This document shows, piece after piece, positions 14,238 through 25,129 of a stretch of 64,000 nt of DNA. This stretch comes from Lucifuga dentata. Lineage: Eukaryota > Chordata > Actinopteri > Ophidiiformes > Bythitidae. A model generated the notes under the pieces. The model was not told the origin of the DNA. It worked only from the letters and a program-made list of their open reading frames with translations, and ran no database searches. The DNA lies in assembly GCA_014773175.1 (NCBI GenBank), contig VXCM01001478.1:1-64000 (forward strand), read 5' to 3'. The position numbers and the translations under genes are program-made. How positions within the stretch are numbered: position 1 is the stretch's first letter; every line of letters starts with the position of its first letter.

Positions 14238-14810
14238 ATGTATAGGGATTTCTTAATCATTTGCAGATTTTATAACATTTTTCTTGAACTTGGTACTTTT
14301 TCCTTTTTAAGAATTAAAGCAATGAACAAATTGCAGTCATTAATATCTTCATCATAGCTAACTGTAGACTCATTTTGATCATAAATAAGTTCTGTCACTT
14401 AATTAGTTTTGAACTGAATTGGTAATCCACGACCAGTCAGTTATCTGCGGTATCATTGCGTGAATACCACATGGTTTTCTTATTTATATCTACAGCGCTT
14501 CACTGTTGTTCAGATTAAACAGTTTCATTTTAATCTCTTCTCTTTAAATAGTACTGTATAGAATAATAATTGGGGTTTTTTTGGTGAGAATGAGGTCCAT
14601 GCCACAGGGATGGCATCCTTTAAAAATGCAGTTCTCTACTTTCTCAATGCGTATTCTTTTATATGGTACATTATAAAATGTTTTTGTTTTTAATTTGATT
14701 ACAATAATTGGTTCAGTGTTGATTTTTGGTTTTACTTATTTCCTAATGAAACTGCACAAAAACATTTCTCTAAAGGCAAAGAGAGATTTGAATGACTTAA
14801 CCACTGATCC

Positions 14811-14816
14811 AATAAA
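14811..14816 (+). promoter_or_regulatory. distal polyadenylation signal AATAAA
   Basis: Canonical hexamer, followed by the T/G-rich stretch TTTGTTCTGCTTTTC at about 14840 that could serve as a downstream element. Confidence 0.55.
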
Positions 14817-14840
14817 ATGGATGCAACTCTAAATCAAATG

Positions 14841-15740
14841 TTTGTTCTGCTTTTCATGATGTGTGTCAGACATGCAGAAATCCCAACCCTAAAGGAATTT
14901 AAAGAACTGACTCTGGAGAGGATGCAGACTTGCTGCTTTCTGGTTTAAGGTTTCATCTCAACCTGTGTTGAGCTACAGACTGTGCATACGTACACACACA
15001 CACACACGTAAGCTTACACTCAAAAACTGCTTTGAAAATTGCACTCTTATGCCGCAGTAGTTATTTCAAGAAAGTCTTTCTAGTCTTTCTGTAAGTTAAA
15101 CTATAATTTCCTTACCCCTGCATTGCTTGTTTTGTCTGTTCAGCAGTGCATGATGTTATTGTAATGCTCCACCAGCACGTTTTACTTCGTTCACTCTGCA
15201 CGTGCTGCATGTTGTCTTGTCGCCATGCATGCTTCAGTACATTGTAATACGGATGTAGAGGTTCCTTTGTCTTGGTCACATCTGAGGCTCAGGCCTGTTT
15301 TTCTTTAGCATAAATCTGAGAGAAAGGAGGACACATAACTCAAACAAAGCTTCAGAGCTGGAGCTAAAGGTTAATTTGGCTACATTTTTCACTTCAGGAA
15401 CTTTGGTTGAATAAACAGTATTTTGACATTGTAGTAATGATTAATTTGATGCCCTCTGGTGTACAACAAAAGTGTGTATTGTAAATAGCACAAGCAGGAT
15501 TTCATCAATTTAACATGTTATTGTCAGCTGTTTTCTGGGAAGCATGAGGCTTCTCTGAGCATAATCTTTTTTTTTTTTTTTTTTANTTTTTTTTTTTTTT
15601 TTTTTAATTCTTATTCCAAATTTATTTCCTGCTTTGGCACTTGACTTTATCTTTTTGAAAACTTTTAATTCCCATGTGTATTATAAAATGTCACAACTAG
15701 CTTCAGTTAGGAGTGCTGTAAATAGTGCAACTAAGGAAAG
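14841..15740. other. intergenic/intronic, nothing recognised
   Basis: A short CA repeat lies at 14993-15007. A poly-T run with a single N (15586) lies at about 15568-15605. No exon-like sequence was seen. Confidence 0.5.
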
Positions 15741-17044
15741 ACCGAGTGACAACCTGGACTGAGAGCTGACAGGAGGGAATACACCCAACTGGGGTCGTCA
15801 TGGACAAGCAATCCATGATGGTAACACCCTAATATGCGAGGTTGCACCCATTGATATGTAAATGCAGTAGAATACCCAGGTGTCAGAGCAGGGGTAGAAG
15901 ATGACTCACATTAAGGACCCCCAGTTAATGACGCTGGAACAGACTTGATTATGAGCACTTCAGTGGAAGCCATGGGAGTCAGAGTGAAAACAGGTGCAGA
16001 TATACCCACAGTCACATCCAGTAAGGGCCTCAGCATATACCAAGGGAAGAAAAGATGCTGAGAGGAGGTGACAAGGGATCCTGCATTGATAGGTACTTCC
16101 TAAGAAGTCAGTCAGGTGAAGTCCATGTGACAGAGGGAGCCAAAGTTCAAAGGACATCAGCATCCCAGTGGCTGGGGATGCTGGGGAGCAAGTACCACTC
16201 AGGATGTCAGGATAGTGATGAGCTTAGGCAGCCCAGGAAATAGAGGAGCAGTGGACGGATACCCAGAATGCCCTGTGCCCCAGGGCAATGTTTAACAGAC
16301 CTGATAAGGATACTGAAGAGAGTAAAGGAACAGTTGAGAAAATGCTAGACAAGATAGGAGATCTGATCTATGAAAACAGGAGGGAAATATTTGGGGTCTG
16401 TAAATGCAGGAAGAAAGTAGCAGTCCAAACTGAAGTCTAAGCACCAACAGGAAATTGATAGGCTCATCTGAGAAAGAATGCAGCTTAGAAGGCAATGGCA
16501 GAAGGCCACAGATAACAAACCGCAAAGTGACATGTCTCAATAGTTATCTCTGAGAAAGGCAGAAAGGCTTAGGAAAAGCAGAAGCAAGATGGAAAGAGCT
16601 AGAGCATCTTTTTACAAGGACCCTTACAAGTTTGTGAAGATGTTATTTTGCAAGGAGGAGAGTGATATTCAGACAGGGACAAGGGGAGAGTTAGAATCAC
16701 ACTCAGAGAGGATGCTTACAGATAGGGACAGATACAGGAAGTTAGGAATGTCACCAGATATCCACCAAAGTACTCCTGATGTGTTGAGGCTCTTGTGGAA
16801 CCAGTTCAAGGTAGCATAGAGCAAACAACTTATCCCTAGATCATGGTATAAAGCAGGAGGAATATTTATTTCTAAGGAGAATAATTCATTTCTGATAGGT
16901 CAGTTTAGGCCAATTTACCTTCTAAATGTTGAAGGTAAGATTTTCCTTTAGTGTGGTAGATCAGAGACTGAGCAGTTACCTAGAGAAGAACAGACTAGAC
17001 TGTTAGATCTATGTTAGCATCTATGGATGCTTGGAACCATGCAA
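15741..17044 (+). mobile_element. degraded LINE reverse-transcriptase relic, left half
   Basis: Plus-strand frames give RARASFYKDPYKFVKMLF (16589-16819 open frame), which resembles the region before the RT of fish non-LTR elements. About 16893-16945 gives IGQFRPIYLLNVEGKIF, the RT motif usually written FRPISLLNVEGKIF. Frameshifts and stops are many. The same element resumes at 18416 after an inserted antisense LINE. Confidence 0.7.
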
Positions 17045-18415
17045 ATATGATTTCATTTCATTTCAATTCAATTCTTTATTGCCATGTCAACACAAAGTTG
17101 ATAGGAATTTGTCTCGATGCGCTCACAACATNAATTCAATTCTTTATTGCCATGTCAACACAAAGTTGATAGGAATTTGTCTCGATGCGCTCACAACATA
17201 CAGACAATAAACAACGATCACTGATACACATATATATCTGATAAATCTAAAAAGTGAGTCCTAAGTCTCATTAAAAATGCTAATTAACAGCTAAAAAGTG
17301 CAACATCAGATCAGAGCTAAACTACATAAAATTGTCATAACAATTACAAAGNAGCTAAAAAGTGCAACATCAGATCAGAGCTAAACTACATAAAATTGTC
17401 ATAACAATTACAAAGAACAATTAAAAACGAGGTCTTTAGAATCATTTAAAAGATGAATTGCAGATGTGTATGTGCTATTCCTGAATCTGGTCGTCTTTGA
17501 GGGAAGAGATTTCAGCCTTTTTCCCGAAAGAAGAAATTTAAACAGAGAGTTAGCAGGATGCGAAGGGTCTTTTAAGATTTTTAAGCCCAGTTTTTTGAGG
17601 CGTGACTTGTGGATTTCTTTGAGAGCAGGAAGTTTGATGCCAATGATACTTGAGGCTGTGCGCACAATTTTCTCTAACTGTTTTGCTTCCTGGGTTGTGA
17701 TGTTGTTGAACCACACTGTTATTGAGAATAGATTCTATCACAGATCTATAGAACAAAAGCAAACCTCTTGAAACTTTAAACTTTTTCAGCTGTCTGAGGA
17801 AGAACAGTCATTGGTGGGCTTTCTCTATGATAGCTGTCGTGTTGTCTGTCCACTTCAGGGAGGAAGAGATGGTGGTACCTAAAAACTTAAAACTGACCAN
17901 CTGTCGTGTTGTCTGTCCACTTCAGGGAGGAAGAGATGGTGGTACCTAAAAACTTAAAACTGACCATCTGTTCCACCTCCTGGCCATTGATTGCCAAGGG
18001 TTCAATATCTATGGAGCTCTTTCTGAAATCAATAATCATTTCTCTCGTTTTAGAAACATTCAAATGCAGATTGTTGTTAAGATACTAGCTAGTCATCAGG
18101 GTGAGGACTAGCTAGCCTCCCTATAAGCAGTTTCATTGTTGTTAGAGATAAGGCCTACAAGTGTTGGGTCATCTGTAAATTTAAATGTTTTAACTGAGCT
18201 GTGCTGGGAGGTGAAATGATTAGTGTACAGGGAGTATAACAGTGGGGACAACACGCAACCTTGTGGAGCACCTGTGCTGATGGTAAGGGATCTAGAGAAG
18301 TTGTTGTAAATTTTAACCACTTGTTTCCGGTTCTGGAGAAAATTGAGGATCCAGAGAACAAGTGAGTGGGTGACTCCCAGGTCTCTACCAATCTTCTCCC
18401 AGATTTCTACCAAAT
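17045..18415 (-). mobile_element. antisense LINE fragment inserted in another LINE
   Basis: Minus-strand 18108-18413 encodes an RT fragment with STGAPQGCVLSPLLYSLYTN and FKFTDDPTLVGLI, the latter the F-x-D-D catalytic box with Thr for the usual Ala. Minus-strand 17408-17716 encodes the RT C-terminal part with KIVRTASSIIGIKLPAL and LPSKTTRFRNSTYTSAIHLL. The 3' end is near 17045. Three single-N joins (17132, 17352, 17899), each with duplicated flanks, lie inside. ATTTCA at both borders may be the target duplication. Confidence 0.8.
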
Positions 18416-18660
18416 TTCAACCACAAAGAAAGATAGAAGAAACCTACCTTCCATACATGTAGTATTCTTATACTTGACTAATGCATTTAGTTCTGTACTG
18501 CATAGTCTACTCTGGGAAGTGCTGGTGTACTTCAGAGTTCCTGATTTAATCAAAGGGTTGCTTACTTGGGAAGAGTAGGGTTCACAGACAATCGTAGGTG
18601 CAGAAGATCAAAAGGTAAGGAGAGGAAATGGTGTTTCCTGTTACTCAGTCCAGCAGTTTT
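18416..18660 (+). mobile_element. degraded LINE relic, right half
   Basis: The plus-strand frame gives STTKKDRRNLPSIHVVFLYL then TNAFSSVLHSLLWEVLVYFR. This is the RT segment expected a little after the motif at 16893-16945 (family form VVFLDLANAFGSVPHSLLW). The first catalytic Asp of that motif reads Tyr here. Confidence 0.7.
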
Positions 18661-19278
18661 ATGACTGCACAGCCTGATATGCACTGCTGGACCTGGGGAG
18701 AGATAAAGTCACCATTTAATATCAGCCTCTGGGCTTCCATTGGAGTGCTCACCCAAGTTGCTGCATGTACCACACGTGTATTGTCATTCATCTGAAAAGG
18801 ACAGGCTTTTCAGGCAAATGAGTTAGAAGTGTGGTTTGAAGTAAGCAATCATATATGCCACTGATCCATTATTTTCACCAAAGTTATTACATTTCATCAA
18901 TAGCCCCTATCTTCTGACTATCTCCAGGAGTGTAGAAATGGTCATGCTAACCCGTTTCTCAAGGCTATTCACCCAAACTGGCCCATTCCTGCCCTCTGCT
19001 GGGTGGAAAACAAGGAATGTCTGCAAGGAAGCCTCACACTGCCCCCGGCCAGTAACGGTGTGTGTGGCTGCTGCTTCACTGAAGAGAAGACAGTAGAAGA
19101 ACCTAAGCAACCTGAGGAGGTCTGTTTTCCAGTTTAGCTTTCTTGCATAGATCAAGCAATTTTTCCCCATTTGGGGAAGCACACGTTTATGGTGATATAC
19201 ATTAACAGCTGTTTTTGCAGACGTGCAGTTGCGTATTTCACAGACTAAAAAGGCAGTGAAGGCATTTCTTATCTCCAG

Positions 19279-19515
19279 GATGGAGCTGCAGATCAGCTGC
19301 CAGAGAAGAATGCCTTGCAACAGTGGTTTTGTCATCAGAGAGGTGAAATTCAAAAGGGAAGAAATTTTCAACAGCGCCAAGATGCAGAGTCCAGTCTGCA
19401 TGGGGACCCTGTTCACAACATCAAGATCATCTCTATCACAGGGCAACTCAAGCCATCTTTGGTCACAGAAACGATACTTCCTCAGGAATCAGTCATCTCT
19501 GAAGTGCCATTAAGA
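19279..19515 (+). CDS. putative linker exon upstream of the PDZ exons
   Basis: Acceptor TTATCTCCAG and donor GTAACT. The 79 open phase-0 codons begin DGAADQLPEKNALQQWFCHQ and end SVISEVPLR. I do not recognise the sequence. It is a candidate exon because it is open throughout, is bounded by splice sites, has the same phase as all later PDZ exons and lies just before them. Scribble has a long poorly conserved linker between its LRR and PDZ regions. A chance open frame remains possible. Confidence 0.4.
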
Positions 19516-19690
19516 GTAACTGCATGCTGCATCTATCTTTCATCAAAATTTCTCTGACATATACTATACTACACTGCAGCAGAAACCCATATGTAACATG
19601 ACAAATAGTTAAGGTTTGCTAATCTGTTTTTTGTATGTTAGCTCTTGAGTGACTTTTTATTGATACTGAAGTATTTCCTCTTAGTTACAG

Positions 19691-19774
19691 ATCAGAGTCT
19701 CAGGCTAGCGGGACGGTTTGGGTATAAGCATTGCTGGAGGGAAAGGCTCTCTTCCCTACATAGACCATGATGAG
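19691..19774 (+). pseudogene. PDZ domain exon 1 (GLGISIAGG) with in-frame TAG
   Basis: The exon begins a Scribble-type PDZ domain. With acceptor TTAGTTACAG and donor GTAGGT it reads IRVSG, stop, RDGLGISIAGGKGSLPYIDHDE. Human SCRIB PDZ1 has LTILRQTGGLGISIAGGKGS, so the carboxylate-binding loop GLGI and strand B are intact and the stop falls on the column of Gln in SCRIB. The TAG is at 19706-19708. Either CAG mutated to TAG, or a second acceptor ending in that same TAG is used, starting the exon at CGG (19709) in the same frame. It joins in phase 0 to the next exon. Confidence 0.75.
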
Positions 19775-19990
19775 GTAGGTGCAAGTGCAGAAGAGCCAGA
19801 ATTGCTCATCTTGCTTCCCTTTGCTCATATGAACATCTGAATGAAGTTAAAGTGGTAGAAATCAGCTGAGGTACAGTATTAGCTGTACAGTATCAGCTGA
19901 GGTACACAATTGTCACCTGTACTTTCCCCTACTCCTTTTAGTCCATACATATCCTATATGCATGTTAAAACTTTGTATATTTCCTTTAAG

Positions 19991-20068
19991 GGCATTTTTA
20001 TTTCACGAGTAAGTGAAGGGGGGCCCTCAGAAACGGCAGGAATCCATGTTGGAGACAGATTGCTGGAG
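19991..20068 (+). CDS. PDZ domain exon 2 (GIFISRV)
   Basis: Acceptor TTCCTTTAAG and donor GTAGGA. The 26 phase-0 codons begin GIFISRVSEGGPSETAGIHV and end GDRLLE. SCRIB PDZ1 has GIFISRV-EGGPAARAGVRV-GDKLLE. It forms strands C-D of the PDZ fold. The near-identity to SCRIB rather than to ERBIN or LRRC7 PDZ domains places it with the Scribble/LRRC1 branch. No LRR exons intervene between lrrc1 and this exon. Confidence 0.85.
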
Positions 20069-20394
20069 GTAGGACAATTTTATCTGTGGTTATTATCTCT
20101 GGTATTGTGATTAAATCCCCTATTCGACTGACTTTCTCTATATAATAAAACCCCTCATATTATTGTGGACATGGACATCAGTGCTGCTATTAAATCAACA
20201 CTGAAGTTCCTCTTGTGACCAAAGGAGGGTGTCATAAGACAAGCAGAGAACATTCAGTTTGAACTACCTACTATGACAAAGCCAGTACAAAACTACATTC
20301 CTGATAAAACACAAATTCACACACATTAGCTGGGTTGAGCTAAGAATTAAAACTCCTGTCTGTCAAAATACACAGGTCATGTTCAGAGAATCTA

Positions 20395-22321
20395 AGGCTG
20401 GATTTACACGACCACGCACATGCGACCTGATTCCTATCTTTTGCTTGCATGTGACACCTATCGGATACGCTTCCTGAAGATGTAAATGGGAAAAAGACAC
20501 ATGGAATCGGATAATCTCAGATCTGTTTTGGGCCACTTGCATATGTGGAAATAAATCAGATACATATTGGATAAGATAAAATAATCCTTTATTAATCCCA
20601 CAGCAGGGAAATTGCAGTGTTACAGCAGCAAAGGCAATAGTGCAAGGATAAAAAACAACAGGCAAGATAGTGCAAAGCAAAAACAGGCAAGTCAACAAGC
20701 ATCAATAGGTAAGTAAAAATAAGTGAATAAAACAAAATATAAATCCACAGGCTGAATGTGCTGAATTCACATTATTGCACATAGGAAATGTTGATATTGC
20801 ACAGTTAAGTAAACATTACAGTATACATGATATTGCAGATGGGTGAATTATCAGTTTTGGTATGTGCATACTACTGGGAGCAGTGCTGATTGTAAAGCCT
20901 GACAGCTGCAGGGAGGAAGATGGTATCTCTCCTTCACACACTACGGTGAAGCAGCCTGTCGCTGAAGGAGTTGCCCAGTGCTGTCAAAATGTCTTGCATG
21001 GGGTGGGACGTGTTGTCCATCAGGAATGATAGCTTAGCCTTTGTTCTCCTTTCTCCCACCACCTCCAGCAGATCGAGGGGGCACATCCTAGGACAGAGCT
21101 GGCCTTCTTAACCAGTTTGTCAAGTCTCTTCCTGTCAGCAGTCAAAATGCTGCTCCCCCAGTAGACCACACTATAGAAGATGGCTGATGCCACAGAGTCA
21201 AAGCAGGTCCTCAGGAGTGTCCCCTGCACTCCAAAAGACCTGAGTCTCCTCAGCAGATACAGTCTGCGCTGTCCTTTTATGTAAAGTGTATTTGTGTTGT
21301 CCATCCAGTCCAGTTTATTGTTCAGGTGAACACCCAGGTATTTGTAAGATTTCACCATTTCAATGTCCATTCCCTGGATGTTCACTGGTGCAGGGGGAGA
21401 GCGCGGAAATCCACCACCAGCTCTTTGGTTTTCCCTGCATTGATCTGGAGGTGGTTCCGCTGCTGCCACCAACTGACAAAACCCTGGATCAGTTCTCTGT
21501 ATTCCTTGTTGTCCCCGCCTGTGATGATGCTGATGATTGTGGAGTCATCAGAGAACTTTTGTAGATGGCTGAGTTGTGTGTGAAGTCAGCAGTGTAGAGG
21601 GTAAAGAGAAAGGGAGCCAGAACTGTTCCTGCGGGGCTTCTGTGCTTCAGACAACCATGTGGGCCTCACAACCTCGTATCCTCACATACTGTGGTCAGTT
21701 GGTGAGGTAGTCCAGAATCCATGCCGTCAGGTGGTGGACTACCCTGTGAACTCCAACTTGTCCCTCAGAAGTGTGGGCTGTATGGTGTTGAAGACACTGG
21801 AAAAATCAAAAAAACATGGTTGTCACAGTGCTTCCAGGATATCCACCAATATGACTGCTGTCTAAATACATAGATCAGAATTTCCTTCCCATTCCATCTC
21901 TGATGTAACATTCCACCTTGTCCGCATATGGATGATGTAAGTGATCATTAAGCTTTGTGTAAACAGAAATGGAGGACATACTATATATATCAGACATACT
22001 GATGTGTGTTTGTCAAATACACGTGTTAGTGTGTGATAACAGGCTTCTGTTACAGCAGCAAAAGCCCAACTCCAACCGCTTCTCCTCTATGATCGCCCAA
22101 CGAAAATACATGTCCAGATGGGAGAGATAAACGCTCAAACCACATATCACGTTTCTCTATTTTGTTTACATTCGTCTCAGAAATGTGTGCATGTGCAACT
22201 GCAAGTATCAGATATGAGCTGCTTAAAAAAAGAAAATGTACAGTAAATATATTGAAAAAAAAATCAGATATAGGCAAAAGGTCAGAATTGAGCATCAAGA
22301 CTTGTAGTGTAAATCCAGCCT
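20395..22321. mobile_element. TIR element split by a LINE insertion
   Basis: AGGCTGGATTTACAC at 20395 and GTGTAAATCCAGCCT ending at 22321 are perfect 15-bp inverted repeats. About 1.3 kb of antisense LINE (20569-21850) lies between them. The element sits in the intron between PDZ exons 2 and 3. Confidence 0.65.
20569..21850 (-). mobile_element. antisense LINE 3' fragment (L2/Maui-like)
   Basis: Minus-strand 21020-21472 encodes the RT C-terminal part: KSYKYLGVHLNNKLDW, GQRRLYLLRRLRSFGV, YWGSSILTADRKRLDKLV and KKASSVLGC. These are standard words of a very common fish non-LTR family. The 3' end is the TAAAATAATCCTTTATTAAT stretch near 20577 with a GATAA-rich tail. The element is 5'-truncated and interrupted by stops. 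Confidence 0.85.
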
Positions 22322-22324
22322 ATG

Positions 22325-22325
<1 letters not shown>

Positions 22326-22357
<32 letters not shown>

Positions 22358-22391
22358 ACTTGCTTCAGTTTCCCACCTGNTCCAGCCTATG

Positions 22392-22424
<33 letters not shown>
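22326..22424. repeat. GT microsatellite, duplicated by an assembly join
   Basis: Two (GT)n blocks with identical flanks stand on both sides of a single N (22380). This is probably one real microsatellite. Confidence 0.8.
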
Positions 22425-22490
22425 ACTTGCTTCAGTTTCCCACCTGTGACTTTTCCCCCTGAAAGTAAAATGTGACCATGGTCCATCCAG

Positions 22491-22751
22491 GTCAACGGCC
22501 TCAGCTTGCAGGGGGCGACCCACCAGGAGGCAGTGAGTGCCCTCAGGAATGCTGGGAGTTGCATTAAGATGAAAGTACTTAGAGAGATGTCAGAGGTCTG
22601 CGTCCCCAATAACCAGAGTCCTCAGGACATGATGAGGGGACAACAGTGCAGCCAGGCGAGTGGAGAACAAAGCAGACAGCAGAGGACGGAGAGCTCAGCA
22701 GTCTCTTTATCCAAGAACACTGAGGCAGTTGTCTGTAATGGTAATGGAATT
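22491..22751 (+). CDS. PDZ domain exon 3 and following linker
   Basis: Acceptor GTCCATCCAG and donor GTGAGT. The 87 phase-0 codons begin VNGLSLQGATHQEAVSALRN and continue AGSCIKMKVLREMSE, completing the PDZ fold. SCRIB PDZ1 has VNGVALQGAEHHEAVEALRG. The His of GATHQEAV is at the first position of helix B, the signature of a class I PDZ domain (ligand S/T-x-hydrophobic). A Gln/Ser-rich linker with no recognised motif follows, ending VVCNGNGI. Confidence 0.85.
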
Positions 22752-22869
22752 GTGAGTTACTCCAATCACACTCGGAGAGAACAAGTATTGTATTCCAACA
22801 TTGTTAGTTTTATTTGGATTATATATTAAAAACAACTGTCAAGGTTTTCTTTATGTTTATGTGTTTTAG

Positions 22870-22929
22870 TCTGAGGAGCAGAGCGAGGCCTTGATGAAAA
22901 ATGATGAGGCCGGGAGAATTACCATGACT
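22870..22929 (+). CDS. putative short exon after the PDZ
   Basis: Acceptor GTGTTTTAG and donor GTGAGC. The 20 phase-0 codons read SEEQSEALMKNDEAGRITMT. The sequence is not recognised. Support is open frame, splice sites and matching phase. Confidence 0.55.
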
Positions 22930-23138
22930 GTGAGCAGATTTTTTTTTAACTTAGATTATTATCTCATAATGATATAGATGCAAAGCAATCAAATTATCTC
23001 AAATCAAATTACCTATATCATAAATAATTAAAACGTGTGTTTGACAGCTGCCTTTCTGTTCTTCAGTATAGATACATCATACAGACTAATTTCTTCCCCT
23101 TCCCATTCCTGATCTCCTCCTGGACATTCCTCTGTCAG

Positions 23139-23291
23139 ATTCCGCAGATCATCCTCACTCATCCCTCCATTTCAGATGAAGATGTGGAGCTCTTGACTTC
23201 ATCCCCCAGCAGAGAGCTGTCACATGACCGTGACATTCCTGACAGACACGTCCACTCTGATTGCTTCGACAGTGCTTTCCACCCAGCTTGA
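23139..23291 (+). CDS. putative terminal exon of the PDZ unit
   Basis: Acceptor CCTCTGTCAG, stop TGA at 23289-23291. Fifty codons begin IPQIILTHPSISDEDVELLT and end DCFDSAFHPA. No second PDZ domain follows, whereas Scribble has four. An AATAAA signal lies 213 bp after the stop, consistent with a real gene end. The six candidate exons 19279-23291 total 290 codons. Confidence 0.6.
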   Translation: MPQIILTHPSISDEDVELLTSSPSRELSHDRDIPDRHVHSDCFDSAFHPA

Positions 23292-23503
23292 CTAACCACA
23301 GAACAGTGTATCAAGCTTTTTTGTCCTGAAGCATGTTAAGTGCTGTTGATGTATGAGAAACTGTCAGAATGTGTTCTTTTATTCTGTCACGGCAGAGCTT
23401 GTTCAGTCAGATGTAATTGCGGGTAATAGTATGAAAAGCATTTGTAAGAATGAACAACTTTAACAATCGAGGCTTCATTTTTATTACAAAGACACTATGA
23501 GAG

Positions 23504-23509
23504 AATAAA
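23504..23509 (+). promoter_or_regulatory. polyadenylation signal AATAAA of the PDZ unit
   Basis: Hexamer in GAGAATAAAGCC, 213 bp after the stop codon of the putative terminal exon. Confidence 0.55.
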
Positions 23510-23890
23510 GCCTCATTAGACTGCTCTAAATGTCAAAATAGAACGCTGAACAGTCATAAAGAATGTCTTGCTGTATTAAACAGAATCTCGGCCCATGAAG
23601 CCCTCAAACTTTTTATAGTCTGTACCAAGATAAAATGGCACATGGCTGAGCAGAGTCAACAGAAGGACAAACTAAACCCCCCCCCCCNCCCCCCCCCCCC
23701 GGAGCGAGCTACATTTAGATGCTTTAAAGAAACTCATGATTATACGCTTTGCAGAAATTTTCTGGAAATAAGCTTTTGCTAGAATCAGACATTATGAAAT
23801 TGAAGGAACTTTGGTTATTCATTTTGCTTCAGAGCACAAATATGTAATATACCTTTGTATTCAATTTCCATTTAACACATTCTGACACTT

Positions 23891-24934
23891 AGGGGTGAAA
23901 AGAGTAATAAAATATTTTATTCAAGTAAAAATACTGTTACTTTGATGACATTTTATTCAAATAAAACTACTTGTGTAAAAATTTAGTTAAATAAAAGTAA
24001 AAAAGTATTTTGTTCCAAATGTACTCTGAGTAAAAAGTACTGAATTACATTATTACAAAAAAAAAAAAAATCCAAAAATACAAACATTTGAAACAATTTT
24101 GCTTCAATGCTCTCCAAGTAAAGACTTAAAATTGACTTTGCTATGTTTTTAAAACGTGTTATCCAATTGAGCATTCAATATTAATTGATACAACTCTACA
24201 GTTGGCAGGAAAAAAGAACTGCAGTCAATTTAACAATTATAATATTTGACAAACGAGACAAACAGTTAATAAAAATTCCACACTGAAACTGCCCGTCCTA
24301 AACATGCTAACGCTAAGGTCAATTAACACATGCTAATGCTAAGGTCAGTTAACACATGCTAATACTTAGGTGAATTAACTTAGTAGCTACTCTTAATCAA
24401 CATTAATGTGTTTATTTTTCAGTAACTAGCAAAACTGCAGCCCAGAAACAAGTGAAAGAATATTATTTTGGACATAAATGTCAGCAAAGTGAGTGACTAG
24501 TATGAATAGTTAACAGGATAAAGTTAGCTAACTTATCTCTGCATGCAGGTTTGATGCTAAGTTCTGATTAGCCATTAACTCCATTTTTCAGCAAGCAAAG
24601 TTTGCACTGCATGCTGTAGCTGTGTGCTTTTCTTCTTTATAAAGCTAAACTGGTCGCTTAAATATGGCCAAGGATCGTTTTCTTCTAGTTCGTTGGTTTT
24701 CTGGTCCTCTGAGCTCGTTCTCTCCATCTTTAGCATCATGTCTATAGTTTTATTTTATTGCAGTTTCTCCGCGCTTTTTTACATCTGACTTTTTTTTTTT
24801 TTTTAAACTCTGATGTCAATTAAAATGTACCAAAGTACAACACTTGGCACTAAAATGATTTAAGTAAAAGTAAAGCTACTTAAACAAAAAAAGTTACTCA
24901 AAAAAGTACAAGTACAGAAAACAAAGGACACCCC
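23891..24934. mobile_element. non-autonomous TIR element (hAT-like layout)
   Basis: The left end is AGGGGTGAAAAGAGTAATAA and the right end GGACACCCCT. Both ends are rich in AAGTAAAAGTAC-like words. Partial copies are at 1-355 and 48666-48860. No transposase was found. A three-copy tandem array (TTAACACATGCTAATGCTAA core) lies at 24303-24380. Confidence 0.65.
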
Positions 24935-25129
24935 TGCTGACATCCACCTGTCTTATTGGTGCATCCATTTTCTCAAGCATTCTCAGTAAAAGCATTGTTT
25001 AGTGTTTCAGCTGTATGAGAAAACTTGATGATGTATTAAATAAAGTAAAACTTCAATTGGTTTGGTGTGGTTGGGTTTGACTTTGCCTACTGCATGTGCA
25101 TGCGTGCATATATACACAACATGCACAAC

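Larger units (their letters stand above)
13758..14840 (+). other. lrrc1: lrrc1 3' UTR
   Basis: A/T-rich non-coding sequence after the stop, with AATAAA at 14232-14237, ATTAAA near 14313 and AATAAA at 14811-14816. The most distal signal would give a 3' UTR of about 1.07 kb. Which site is used cannot be told from sequence. Confidence 0.7.

Noticed and set aside
18907..19446. 179-aa minus-strand open frame
   Set aside because: No recognisable domain. It overlaps the plus-strand linker exon, and no promoter or splice support was seen.
22295..22609. Open frame with a duplicated Thr-His repeat
   Set aside because: It arises from a GT microsatellite duplicated at the N at 22380.
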